Source: a virus. From it: DNA of 31,624 bases. The notes below the pieces were generated by a model. The model ran no database searches. It was not told where the DNA came from and was given only the letters and a program-made list of their open reading frames with translations. Location: positions 1-31,624 of the IMG/VR virus record IMGVR_UViG_3300006033_000080; one strand, given 5' to 3'. The translations under genes were made by a program, and so were the position numbers. Positions 1 to 7,827 of this stretch are shown one piece after another. How positions within the stretch are numbered: the first letter of the stretch is position 1; each line of letters opens with the position of its first letter.

Positions 1-1
1 G

Positions 2-1621
2 GCCGGTGCCGCTGATGGCGCTCTCTTCGGCGGTCTGCATGGCGCAGGAACGGGTGAAGACGCAAGCAGCCGCGCCAAGAACGCAATTGTCGAAGCATTG
101 ATCGGCAGTGCCGCAGGCGGCGCGTTTCCGCTTGTCTCGTCTGGCTTGTCAAAGGCGTATTCCGGCATTCGTGACTATCTGAAGGCCGGGCCGATCTCAA
201 AGAAAGCAGGCGCTTCGCCGGAGGCCCTTCGGCTTCTTGGCAACGTCATGGAGGCGGACGGGTCGCTCGGTCCACAGGGGCAGGGAAACATGCTCCGTGC
301 CGGGAGCGACGCCATGCTTGCTGACGCCGGGCCGAATGCCCGCGCTGTTCTTGATACGGCTATCCAGCGGGGCGGTCCTGGCGCTGTCGAGGCGCGCAAT
401 GCGATATCGGCGAGGACTGACCGCGCGGGGTTGGCAGTAACAGACGCGCTCGACAACACGCTTGGCGCCCCGCAGGGTGTTACGGCGGCACGCTCGGCTA
501 TCCGCAAGGGGTCGGCCGCTGCTCGCGGTAGCGCCTATGACGATGCCTATAATGTGGCAATCGATTATGCCGACCCGCGCGGACAGGCCATTGAGGGCAT
601 CCTGAAGACTCGCGTTCCGAAGAGCGCCATCGCTGTGGCCAACGAATTGATGAGGACCGAGGGGAATGCATCGAAGCAGATCCTCGCGAATGTCGCGGAC
701 GATGGGTCAATCGTATTCGAGACGCTGCCCGACGTTCGCCAGATCGACTACATCACGCGAGGATTGAACGAGGTCGCCGACAGGGCGGATGGGGCCGGAA
801 AACTTGGCGGCACAACCGCGCAGGGCAGGGCTTATTCCAACCTGTCCAGTGAAATCCGCGATACGCTCCGCGACCTCGTGCCGGAATACGGCAAGGCGCT
901 CGAAACCGCTGCCGACCCGATCAGGCGGTCCAAGGCGGTTGAACTCGGCTCCAAGCTTCTTTCGCCATCCATGACCCGTGATCAGGTTGACGAGGCTGTC
1001 CGAGGCATGACCGGGCCTGAAAAGGATGCCCTTGCGCAGGGCGTTCGCTCCCGTCTCGATGATGTGATGGCGAACGTCGCGCGCACCGTCCAGGATGGTG
1101 ACACACCGGCTCGTGAAGCCATCAAGGCCATCAAGGATCTGTCGAGCCGGGCCAATCGTGAAAAGCTCACCGCGGCGATTGGAAAGGCGAAGGCCGACAA
1201 GCTGTTTGACGAGATCGACCGGGCCGCGATGTCCTTCGATCTCAGGGCCTCAGTTGCCGACAATTCCAAGACCTATGCGCGTCTGGCGACGGACCAGATG
1301 GTCAAGGACACGACAGGACCGGGCGTCATCGGCAAAGCTGCTCAGGGCGAACCGATCAATGCTGCGAAGCGCGTTGTTCAAGCCCTCACAGGCATGACGC
1401 CTGAAAAGATCAGGGGCAAGGAAGACGCCATCTATTCCGAGGTCGCGCGCCTGCTGACAAGGGGCGGCGGCGCGGGGCAGACGGTCTATGACGGCATCAA
1501 TACGCTTGGGCAGACAGACCAGGCTACTCGCCTGATGGCGGAACGTATTTCCCGCGCGCTTCTTGGCCCGAAGTTCTCCTATCCAACGTCCACCCAACTA
1601 TCAGACAGAACGCGACGATAG
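2..1621 (+). CDS. Large virion-associated protein, C-terminal part (5' end cut by window)
   Basis: The frame is open from base 2, so the gene begins before the window and only about 539 residues are seen. The visible part starts with a small-residue Ala/Gly stretch (AGADGALFGGLHGAGTG, then IGSAAGGAFP) of the kind found in large phage virion proteins that carry internal or ejection domains. After that it is a long, mainly helical, charged Ala-rich protein with no catalytic motif I recognise. It lies just before the collar and fibre genes, which fits a tail or internal virion role (inference). Its last 98 bases overlap an opposite-strand membrane-protein gene, so the final residues (PKFSYPTSTQ onward) may be poorly conserved. 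A TTG or other start inside the window is unlikely because the frame continues upstream. Confidence 0.75.
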   Translation, partial: AGAADGALFGGLHGAGTGEDASSRAKNAIVEALIGSAAGGAFPLVSSGLSKAYSGIRDYLKAGPISKKAGASPEALRLLGNVMEADGSLGPQGQGNMLRAGSDAMLADAGPNARAVLDTAIQRGGPGAVEARNAISARTDRAGLAVTDALDNTLGAPQGVTAARSAIRKGSAAARGSAYDDAYNVAIDYADPRGQAIEGILKTRVPKSAIAVANELMRTEGNASKQILANVADDGSIVFETLPDVRQIDYITRGLNEVADRADGAGKLGGTTAQGRAYSNLSSEIRDTLRDLVPEYGKALETAADPIRRSKAVELGSKLLSPSMTRDQVDEAVRGMTGPEKDALAQGVRSRLDDVMANVARTVQDGDTPAREAIKAIKDLSSRANREKLTAAIGKAKADKLFDEIDRAAMSFDLRASVADNSKTYARLATDQMVKDTTGPGVIGKAAQGEPINAAKRVVQALTGMTPEKIRGKEDAIYSEVARLLTRGGGAGQTVYDGINTLGQTDQATRLMAERISRALLGPKFSYPTSTQLSDRTRR

Positions 1622-1751
1622 ACAGGCAGACCACGGCGAGCGTCGGCAAGCCCCATTCGTCCACCTTCGATCGAAGGTAAAACGCCCCTCCACCGCAAAC
1701 CACAATAGCACCGATCGTCCCGAATAGGGCCGCTGCGGGGTCTTTGTTCAT
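1524..1751 (-). CDS. Small two-helix membrane protein, antisense to end of virion gene
   Basis: 75 residues. Two hydrophobic segments are visible: roughly residues 8-26 (ALFGTIGAIVVCGGGAFYL) and 37-54 (TLAVVCLSIVAFCLIVGW), joined by a short charged loop and followed by a basic tail. A good ribosome binding site, AGGAG, lies about five bases before the ATG on the minus strand, which favours a real gene despite the 98-bp tail-to-tail overlap with the virion gene. Function is unknown. Its size and topology would suit a holin-like or superinfection-exclusion protein, but nothing in the sequence proves either. Confidence 0.6.
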   Translation of the reverse strand: MNKDPAAALFGTIGAIVVCGGGAFYLRSKVDEWGLPTLAVVCLSIVAFCLIVGWTLDRRTSGQEARGKYVPPSGE

Positions 1752-1814
1752 CAGGTCTCCTGCCTTCGCGCGGGGCCTCTATTCATGCCCTAAACACGGA
1801 TTGGAAACAAGCCG

Positions 1815-2624
1815 ATGCCCTTCGCTACCAACGGTTCGTATAACTTGCCAAGTGGGTATCTCGCCACGACAGGCCAGACGATCCAGACATCACAGCACAA
1901 CCCGCCGTTGGAAGATATCGCTGCTGCTCTTTCGCAAACGGTTGTGCGGGACGGTCGCGCCCCGATGACCGGCAATCTGAACATGGGAGAGTTCAGAATC
2001 ACCAACATGGGCGCGGCGACAAGCGACAACGACGCCGTGACGAAATCGCAGATGGACCAATCCCTGCCGCCTATCGGCGTAATGATGGACTATGCGGGAT
2101 CGACGGCGCCGACCGGGTGGCTGCTCTGCTACGGACAGGCTGTTTCGCGCACGACCTACGCCGACCTGTTTGCGGTAGTTGGCACCGTCTTTGGCGTGGG
2201 CGACGGGTCAACGACATTTAATGTGCCGGATGCCCGTGGCCGCGTCATCGCAGGCAAAGACAACATGGGCGGCACGGCCGCAACCCGTCTCACGACGGGA
2301 AGTGGCGGCGTGGATGGCGTCACACTGGGCGCGGTTGGTGGTAGCGAGACGCATACGCTCACGACGGCGCAGATCCCTGCTCACACCCATACCGGGACGA
2401 CTGACAGCTCTGGCAACCACTCGCACACCGTTTCTTACGTCGATCGCGGCGACGGGTTCGGTAGCAGCCCTGCGATGAGTTCGGCGGCCGGCGCGGAAAC
2501 CAAGACGACATCCACCGCCGGGGCGCATACGCACACGTTCACGACAGGCAGCGCTGGCACGGGCGGCGCTCACGCCAACGTCCAGCCGACGATGGTTCTG
2601 AACAAGATCATCCGCGCGATCTAA
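1815..2624 (+). CDS. Phage tail collar-domain protein (short fibre/receptor-binding)
   Basis: 269 residues. The N-terminal ~80 residues carry a fibre-type motif (MTGNLNMGEFRITNM, then SDNDAVTK). A tail-collar domain follows, starting at about residue 85 with PPIGVMMDYAGSTAPTGWLL and DARGRVIAGKDNMGG. The C-terminal third has repeated His-x-His pairs (AHTHT, NHSHT, AHTHT). In related collar and fibre tips such pairs bind metal ions along the trimer axis (known for T4 and lambda-type fibre tips; inferred here). The protein probably forms the tip of a tail spike that contacts the host surface. A strong hairpin terminator follows the stop codon directly, so this may end a transcript before the longer fibre gene. 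Confidence 0.85.
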   Translation: MPFATNGSYNLPSGYLATTGQTIQTSQHNPPLEDIAAALSQTVVRDGRAPMTGNLNMGEFRITNMGAATSDNDAVTKSQMDQSLPPIGVMMDYAGSTAPTGWLLCYGQAVSRTTYADLFAVVGTVFGVGDGSTTFNVPDARGRVIAGKDNMGGTAATRLTTGSGGVDGVTLGAVGGSETHTLTTAQIPAHTHTGTTDSSGNHSHTVSYVDRGDGFGSSPAMSSAAGAETKTTSTAGAHTHTFTTGSAGTGGAHANVQPTMVLNKIIRAI

Positions 2625-2647
2625 CCGCCTCCTTCGGGCGGCTTTTT
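2625..2647 (+). terminator. Rho-independent terminator after the collar gene
   Basis: Immediately after the stop, CCGCC (2625-2629) pairs with GGCGG (2637-2641) around a seven-base loop and is followed by C and five T. It separates the collar gene from the repeat-containing fibre gene. It could be partial, since late phage transcription is often antiterminated. Confidence 0.75.
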
Positions 2648-2661
2648 CATGGGAATATGAC

Positions 2662-4173
2662 ATGGCAATCATCAAGCCGAGCGACCTTCCTGCAAACGCC
2701 TCGCCCGTAACGACCGACATCCTCATCACCGAGGGCGCATCCGTTGGGAAGTCGACCATTGCGCAGGTGATGACGGCGGGCCGTCCGTTTGCCACTCAGC
2801 TCGAAGCTGAGACGGGCACCGGCACGACACAGACCATGAACCCGCTTACGACGAAGCAGTCCATCGCTTCGGAGGTCGGCTCAACGGTCCAGGCATACAG
2901 CGCCAATCTTGACGAGTATGCCGCCGTCAACCCGACAGTAGCCGGGCTGGCATTGCTGGATGACGTGGATGCTGCGGCACAGCGCACGACGCTTGGCCTT
3001 GGCACGATGGCAACGCAGGCCGCGTCGGCTGTAGCGATCACGGGCGGGTCGGTTGCTGGCATTACCGATCTTGCGGTGGCTGATGGCGGCACGGGAGCCA
3101 GCGATGCGGCTACTGCGAGGACAAACCTCGGGCTGGTCATCGGGACGAACGTCCAAGCCTATGACGCAGACCTTGCGGCAATTGCAGGGCTGACAACGGC
3201 TGCGGACAAGGTGCCATATTTCACTGGGGCTGGCACGGCAGCACTTGCCGACTTCTCGGCATTCGGACGAACGCTGGTTGATGACGCCAACGCGGCGGCT
3301 GGCCGCACCACTCTCGGGGTTGTCATAGGCACTGACGTTCAGGCTTACGATGCGGAGCTTGCTGCGATTGCTGGGCTGACGAGTGCGGCCGACCGGCTCC
3401 CTTACTTCACCGGGTTAGGCACCGCGTCTCTTGCCACGTTTACTGCGGCGGGTCGGGCGCTTGTTGATGATGCCGACGCGGCGGCACAGCGCACGACGCT
3501 CGGTCTCGGCACGGCTGCACTTGCCACTATCGGCACCAGCGGCGACACGGTGCCGAAAAACAACACGGCGAACACGTTCTCAGCGGATCAGGACATCGCG
3601 AAAGCGAACCCAATTTTCACGCTTAACAAGGCGGCGGCGGGGCAATTTGCGCTGTTTGTCGGGCGAATGGCTGGCGCCGCGCGGTGGGCCGTTTTTCTAG
3701 GGGATGGAAGCGCAGAGAGCGGCAGTAATGCCGGCTCGGATTTTGCAATAGCTAACTATACTGATGCTGGCGCGCAGATTGGCTCGCCGCTTGCGATTAG
3801 CCGAGCCACAGGCCTTGTGGCCATAAACAACGGCCTTACCGTCGCCGGTCGTGCAGTCGTCAACCCCGTTGCGCTCACCGATGCCGCGACGGTCGCGCTC
3901 GATCTGTCTCTGTCCAATGACTACACCCTGACGCTTGGCGGCAACCGGACGCTCGGCAACCCCACCAATCGAACGGTCGGGCAGTGGTTCTCGATCACTG
4001 TCACGCAGGACGGGGCGGGCAACCGAACGCTGGCCTATGACACGCACTACAAGTTCCCCGGCGCGGCGGCCCCAGTCCTCACCACAACGGCGAACGCCTA
4101 CGACACGCTCACCTTTCGGGTCAAATCGTCCACGGAAGTCCAGCTCGTCGGCATTGCGAAGGCGTTCGGCTGA
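2662..4173 (+). CDS. Tail fibre protein with repeated segments
   Basis: 503 residues, Ala/Thr/Gly-rich with low aromatic content, typical of an elongated trimeric fibre shaft. The middle contains two consecutive copies of a 62-residue unit starting at about residues 162 and 224 (TNVQAYDADLAAIAGL and TDVQAYDAELAAIAGL), each followed by a YFTG block and a DDA-AAA-RTTLG block. Further DAAAQRTTLGLG motifs occur near residues 90-110 and 275-285. The C-terminal ~150 residues look like a beta-rich tip domain (NDYTLTLGGNRTLGN, GNRTLAYDTHYKF) that would meet the cell surface or hold the next protein. The stop overlaps the next start (TGATG), so the two genes are co-translated. Confidence 0.85.
   Translation: MAIIKPSDLPANASPVTTDILITEGASVGKSTIAQVMTAGRPFATQLEAETGTGTTQTMNPLTTKQSIASEVGSTVQAYSANLDEYAAVNPTVAGLALLDDVDAAAQRTTLGLGTMATQAASAVAITGGSVAGITDLAVADGGTGASDAATARTNLGLVIGTNVQAYDADLAAIAGLTTAADKVPYFTGAGTAALADFSAFGRTLVDDANAAAGRTTLGVVIGTDVQAYDAELAAIAGLTSAADRLPYFTGLGTASLATFTAAGRALVDDADAAAQRTTLGLGTAALATIGTSGDTVPKNNTANTFSADQDIAKANPIFTLNKAAAGQFALFVGRMAGAARWAVFLGDGSAESGSNAGSDFAIANYTDAGAQIGSPLAISRATGLVAINNGLTVAGRAVVNPVALTDAATVALDLSLSNDYTLTLGGNRTLGNPTNRTVGQWFSITVTQDGAGNRTLAYDTHYKFPGAAAPVLTTTANAYDTLTFRVKSSTEVQLVGIAKAFG
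3145..3516 (+). repeat. Two tandem 186-bp repeats inside the fibre gene
   Basis: Units at 3145-3330 and 3331-3516 encode closely similar 62-residue blocks. The DNA has drifted at third positions, so this is an old duplication kept by selection on the protein. It could allow fibre-length change by recombination. Confidence 0.7.
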
Positions 4174-5369
4174 TGTTCGGGGTAATGGGCGCAAACGCAC
4201 AGAAAGAGATCGGGTCGATCGCGACAGCGGGTGCCTTCACAACGATCGTGGACGTGTCGGCCGATCCGGAACATGGCACCACATCAGGCGGGCGAGCGAA
4301 AGGCCTCTGGATCGATAGCCCGCTTCAACCCTACCGCTCCGGCGGTGTGGTGCATTTCCTGACCGGCGCGCAGGACACATACCGATACGCGGTGCCCGAC
4401 AACATCTGGACGCAGGCGAACATCATCCGCCAGCCGTCCGGCCCTGTGCGGCAGTCGGTCAACAACAACGTCTACCAGGACTACGATCACCGCATCTGGC
4501 CTTTCGGGGTTTGGGCGAACTCCGGAAACGTTTGGGCGATAGGCCATCACGAATGGTATGGCTCGGTTGTCACCGATGACGGCATCCCCGGCTATGCCGC
4601 CAATCCGGGCCATGAGTGGGTCTCGACCCCGCTCTGGATGAAATCAACGTCGCACGGCGGCGCGGGTTCGTGGTCGACGAAGGCTTACACCACCTATCCA
4701 GGCTCACCTCCGGGCCGGGAGCGCTTGTTCCTTCAGCCGAAGTCTTGGGTGGGGAACAGCTATGATACCTACTACGGCTTCACCCGAGGCACGAATATCG
4801 TTTACGAGAACGGTTGGTACTACTCCCTTTGCCCGATCATCGAAATCACTGATGATGCCAACAACATCGTGGACATGGGCTTCTGCATGTTCCGGTGGGA
4901 CGATCTGGAAGACCCGACATCCACCGAGTTCTGGAACGGAAGCGGCTGGACGGCCCGCAATCTCGCCTCGTGGCAGGGCATGGGCGGGCAGACGATCTAC
5001 TCATTCTTCAAACTCACGGGCATTTATCCCTACGCGGCGCACAACCGAAACGACACGCTGGCGCAATCGATCCGATATCACGAGCCAACTGGTCAATGGC
5101 TCCTATTCGGCTACAGGACGCCCGGTAATTTCAGCTACGTCAGAACGAAGACGCTCGCCAATCCACGGTGGGAGCAAAACGGCGCGACAAGCATCTCCCT
5201 TGCGGGTGGCGGCGTGGCCAATGACTATGTTGGCTTCGGATACATGACGGTGTTCGACCCGTCTCAGACCGATCAGAACTTCCTCAATATCGGCAACAAC
5301 CCATATGTCGTCGTCGGCGAGGATCACGTCAGATACAAGATGCAGCCGCTCACGATTAATGTGGTCTAG
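4173..5369 (+). CDS. Putative receptor-binding/depolymerase-type tail protein
   Basis: 398 residues, with many Trp, Tyr and Gly (WGNSYDTYYGF, YENGWYYSLCPI, FWNGSGWTARN). The recurring 'W-x-G, Y-x-x-x-G' blocks spaced across the length resemble the blades of a carbohydrate-binding or glycosidase beta-propeller of the GH43/GH32 kind. I cannot point to a convincing catalytic triad, so enzyme activity is only a possibility. It starts inside the stop of the fibre gene (TGATG) and is the last structural gene before the lysis module, the usual place for a host-recognition protein. Its stop overlaps the opposite-strand sulfotransferase stop by four bases. Confidence 0.65.
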   Translation: MFGVMGANAQKEIGSIATAGAFTTIVDVSADPEHGTTSGGRAKGLWIDSPLQPYRSGGVVHFLTGAQDTYRYAVPDNIWTQANIIRQPSGPVRQSVNNNVYQDYDHRIWPFGVWANSGNVWAIGHHEWYGSVVTDDGIPGYAANPGHEWVSTPLWMKSTSHGGAGSWSTKAYTTYPGSPPGRERLFLQPKSWVGNSYDTYYGFTRGTNIVYENGWYYSLCPIIEITDDANNIVDMGFCMFRWDDLEDPTSTEFWNGSGWTARNLASWQGMGGQTIYSFFKLTGIYPYAAHNRNDTLAQSIRYHEPTGQWLLFGYRTPGNFSYVRTKTLANPRWEQNGATSISLAGGGVANDYVGFGYMTVFDPSQTDQNFLNIGNNPYVVVGEDHVRYKMQPLTINVV

Positions 5370-6052
5370 GCGGTCTCGGCAACAGACGCGCTGGCAATTT
5401 CAAAACGGGTCAGCGCGTCCTTGTAGAGCATCTGGTCGTAGCGCGTGAGGGCGTCGATAATCCGATAGTCGTCCTCGCTCGGCTCATCCTCGTAGCGGCC
5501 TTTGTTCACTGTAGGGAGATCGGGTCCGAGAGACGGAACGATCTGCCGCAGGTGTGACAGGGATTCGTCCATCCGTTCGAAGATGCCGACGAACTCGAAA
5601 TACCGGGTGAGGTTCTCGCGGGCCTGAACGTAGGTGTTGTAGCCGACATTGCCGTGGCCGGGCTTGTTGGCTGTGCCGGCAATCAATCGGCAAAGGAAAT
5701 TGTCGAACTCCCAATGCCTGGCGTTCAAGAGGTAGTCGCGCATCGACGGGAATGTGCGCAGGTGATCCCCGACCGGGCTGCGGTCATTGTTCTTCAGGTG
5801 GTTGTAATGCGAGATCATCCGCCCCACCGGATCGCGAAGGAAGCAGGCGTAGCGCGGTTCCTTCGCGGCAATCTCGTGAACTCCGAACCGGTAGTGGCCG
5901 AAGATAATTTCCGTCTCGTCCGGGTAGTCGAAGCCGTGCCGAAAACCCTCCTCGTGAGGGTAGTGGAACGCGACGTTTGCGTCTGATGCTTTCAGAGCGC
6001 TTTTGAGCGACCCGCCTGCGGTCTTCGTGATGTGCATGAAAAACAGGGGCAT
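5366..6052 (-). CDS. Sulfotransferase-family protein (PAPS-dependent), phage cargo gene
   Basis: 228 residues. The N-terminus carries the 5'-phosphosulfate loop HITKTAGGSL (from residue 7), close to the HIPKTGGTSL signature of cytosolic and carbohydrate sulfotransferases. The 3'-phosphate site follows at residues 71-81 (FLRDPVGRMIS). FGHYRFG near residue 51 also fits this fold. The expected reaction is transfer of sulfate from PAPS to a sugar or other hydroxyl. The gene is alone on its strand between the tail-fibre and endolysin genes. It has its own ribosome site (GAGAAG) and a 71-bp divergent gap to the endolysin, so it is probably expressed independently. A surface-glycan target is an inference from its position next to the receptor-binding genes. 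Related loops also occur in glycosyl- and other transferases, so the exact substrate is open. Confidence 0.75.
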   Translation of the reverse strand: MPLFFMHITKTAGGSLKSALKASDANVAFHYPHEEGFRHGFDYPDETEIIFGHYRFGVHEIAAKEPRYACFLRDPVGRMISHYNHLKNNDRSPVGDHLRTFPSMRDYLLNARHWEFDNFLCRLIAGTANKPGHGNVGYNTYVQARENLTRYFEFVGIFERMDESLSHLRQIVPSLGPDLPTVNKGRYEDEPSEDDYRIIDALTRYDQMLYKDALTRFEIASASVAETA

Positions 6053-6123
6053 TGCACTTCTCTCGATTAGGCGCGGCGTTCTCGCACGTCTCCCGCCTCA
6101 CTTCAACACTTAAGGAAAACGAC

Positions 6124-6747
6124 ATGGACCTCGACAAGGGGTATACCCGGCTGATCATCGATACGTGCCTGAAGCACGGGCTGCTGAGGAACCAGGCGGC
6201 TTACGTCCTCGCGACGGCGTGGCACGAAACCGCCCACACGATGAAGCCCGTCCGTGAGTATGGCGGCGAAGCCTACCTCCGCAAGAAGAAATACTACCCC
6301 TACGTGGGAATGGGTTTCGTGCAGCTCACATGGCTGGAGAACTACAAGAAGGCCAGCAAGGAACTCGGCGTCGATTTCGTCAGCGACCCTAAGAAGCTTC
6401 TGGAGCCTCGCTACTCGGCTGAGATCCTTGTCATCGGCTCCCGTGACGGGTGGTTCACCGGCAAGAAGCTGTCCGACTATATCACGCTGGCGAAGTCGAA
6501 CTACGTGTCCGCGCGACGCATCATCAACGGCACCGACAAGGCCCTGCTCATCGCCGGCTATGCCAAGGAATACAATCTCGACCTGAAGCGCATTGGGTAT
6601 GGCGAGAAAGCCTTTCCCGCGCCCGTTCAGCCTTCCCCGGCTCCCAAGCCCGTCGAACCTGTCAAGCCCGCTCCTGTGCCAAGCACGGGCGGTTTCTGGG
6701 CGGTTCTATTCAAGATGCTGGGGAAGCTTTTCGCCCGAAAGACGTAG
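6124..6747 (+). CDS. Endolysin, GH19/chitinase-like muramidase with C-terminal membrane-like tail
   Basis: 207 residues from the ATG at 6124, which has AAGGAAAA upstream; an in-frame ATG at 6052 would read through the divergent promoter region and is less likely. WHETAH (residues 33-38, Glu35 probable catalytic acid), VREYGGEAYL and GFVQLTW followed by YKKAS are the hallmarks of GH19-like phage lysozymes. These cut the glycan strands of peptidoglycan. After residue ~163 comes a Pro-rich linker (PAPVQPSPAPKPVEP) and a short C-terminal segment, GGFWAVLFKMLGKLFARKT. That tail is hydrophobic with basic residues and looks like an amphipathic helix able to touch the membrane. No N-terminal signal or SAR segment is visible, so export through the neighbouring holin is expected. 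Confidence 0.85.
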   Translation: MDLDKGYTRLIIDTCLKHGLLRNQAAYVLATAWHETAHTMKPVREYGGEAYLRKKKYYPYVGMGFVQLTWLENYKKASKELGVDFVSDPKKLLEPRYSAEILVIGSRDGWFTGKKLSDYITLAKSNYVSARRIINGTDKALLIAGYAKEYNLDLKRIGYGEKAFPAPVQPSPAPKPVEPVKPAPVPSTGGFWAVLFKMLGKLFARKT

Positions 6748-6856
6748 CCCACCGGTAAGCCGCGTCAATAACGAGGCGGCGGCGCGCGAGTTCGGCGCGG
6801 ACTTTGTAGAACCGCTGGGCCTCGCGTTCGTAAAACCATGCGCTGATGAACGTCAT
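6710..6856 (-). CDS. Small hypothetical protein opposite the endolysin end
   Basis: 48 residues from the ATG at 6856 (MTFISAWFYEREAQRFYKV...), preceded by GAAAGGTTCGAGG. Aromatic and basic, Arg-rich in the middle (ELARRRLV), with no motif I recognise. It overlaps the last 38 bases of the endolysin tail to tail. A longer start at 6895 is possible but lacks a better ribosome site. Real but unknown at best; it could be chance. Confidence 0.4.
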   Translation of the reverse strand: MTFISAWFYEREAQRFYKVRAELARRRLVIDAAYRWATSFGRKASPAS

Positions 6857-6867
6857 CCTCGAACCTT

Positions 6868-7071
6868 TCAAGAAGTAGGCGCGTGTTCCGGGCAAAACGC
6901 TGGGTCATCCAGCGTCTTGCCTATCGTCCACCCCTCGGCGCGAAGCTGGTCGACAGTCTCGCGATATTCGCGTCGTTCGAAGTTCACATGACGTTTGCAC
7001 ACGTCGCATTCGACGCCGTTCGGGTTTCTCCCAAGAGCGGTTCGCTCAATTCCGGCAACGGTCACTAGCAT
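6868..7071 (-). CDS. Small zinc-ribbon-like protein
   Basis: About 67 residues if started at 7071; ATG at 7089, or the GTG two codons inside, are alternatives, and GAGG lies at the right distance for the GTG. CDVC in the first half and CPEH near the C-terminus form a Cys2-Cys/His set likely to bind one zinc ion, separated by a charged helix (ERREYRETVDQLRAEGW). It is divergent from the small membrane-protein gene at 7112. Small zinc ribbons like this are common in phage accessory regions and mostly have no assigned role. Confidence 0.55.
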   Translation of the reverse strand: MLVTVAGIERTALGRNPNGVECDVCKRHVNFERREYRETVDQLRAEGWTIGKTLDDPAFCPEHAPTS

Positions 7072-7111
7072 CCTCAAACCATACCACATCCCTTCATCGG
7101 AGTGAACAGAA

Positions 7112-7312
7112 ATGGCTCCCATAATCCGCATTGTCCTACGCTATGCGACCTTCCCGCTGCTCTACTACGGCCTGATCAATGAGGGCGAGGCGTCTGACCT
7201 GATTGCCGACCCTGAGATTGCGCAGTGGGTCAGCCTCGCCGCTGGCGTCGTCGCGCCGATTGCTGCGGAGGGCTGGTATGTTCTCGCTCGCCGCATGGGG
7301 TGGGCGAAATGA
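7112..7312 (+). CDS. Small membrane protein of the lysis cassette
   Basis: 66 residues with GGAG before the ATG. One hydrophobic stretch covers residues 3-21 (PIIRIVLRYATFPLLYYGL) and a second covers about 38-58 (QWVSLAAGVVAPIAAEGWYVL). It is translationally coupled to the next gene (ATGA overlap), which is a holin-type protein, and follows the endolysin. A second holin, antiholin or pinholin-like partner is the natural guess, but no family motif confirms it. Confidence 0.7.
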   Translation: MAPIIRIVLRYATFPLLYYGLINEGEASDLIADPEIAQWVSLAAGVVAPIAAEGWYVLARRMGWAK

Positions 7313-7710
7313 TCGCCTCAATCGTCGCCAAGCTTCTCGGCTCTGTCGGCTTCGGCTTTGTCGACCGCGTTCTAGGCCATCTGGAGCGCAAGGCCGATTC
7401 CGAGAACGAACGTCGCAAGATCGATGCTGCGCGAGAGGCGTCATTCAATGCCGAAGCTGCTGGCGTCGTCAAGGCTGGGATGCAGTTCCCGATGTTTTGG
7501 GTGGCGTGGTCCATCGCCGCCGTCCCGACATGCATCTGGCACGGATGGGGGATGATGGACAGCACCTTGAACGGCGCGCTCCCTGACGTGGCCGCACTCC
7601 CGCCGCAGCTCAAGGAATATGCCGATATCGTCTTCGGCAACATCTTCTACTCAGGAGCTGCACTTGGCGGGGCACAGGTCATCGCTACCGCCATTCGAGG
7701 GCGCAAATAA
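7309..7710 (+). CDS. Holin, 3TM gene-transfer-agent type
   Basis: 133 residues from the ATG overlapping the previous stop. An N-terminal amphipathic segment (MIASIVAKLLGSVGFGFVDRVL) and a charged region rich in Glu/Arg/Lys lead to hydrophobic segments at about residues 62-78 (FPMFWVAWSIAAVPTCIW) and 110-128 (VFGNIFYSGAALGGAQVIA). The spacing and the FWVAW...PPQLKEY...FGNIF pattern match the GTA_holin_3TM type common in alphaproteobacterial phages and gene-transfer agents. It would make the inner-membrane holes that release the endolysin. Confidence 0.75.
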   Translation: MIASIVAKLLGSVGFGFVDRVLGHLERKADSENERRKIDAAREASFNAEAAGVVKAGMQFPMFWVAWSIAAVPTCIWHGWGMMDSTLNGALPDVAALPPQLKEYADIVFGNIFYSGAALGGAQVIATAIRGRK

Positions 7711-7827
7711 CGAAGCGGGCCGACGCGCGACGGGCATCGTGCGCCGACCCTGACCGACGACGATAACGAGCATCGCCTTCGGCTGGAGCCATCGTGCCCT
7801 GCTGATGGTTTCGGGAATCTTACGCGC

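Noticed and set aside
2208-2795. Long minus-strand frame opposite the collar gene
   Set aside because: Arg-rich shadow of a strongly supported plus-strand gene and its terminator.
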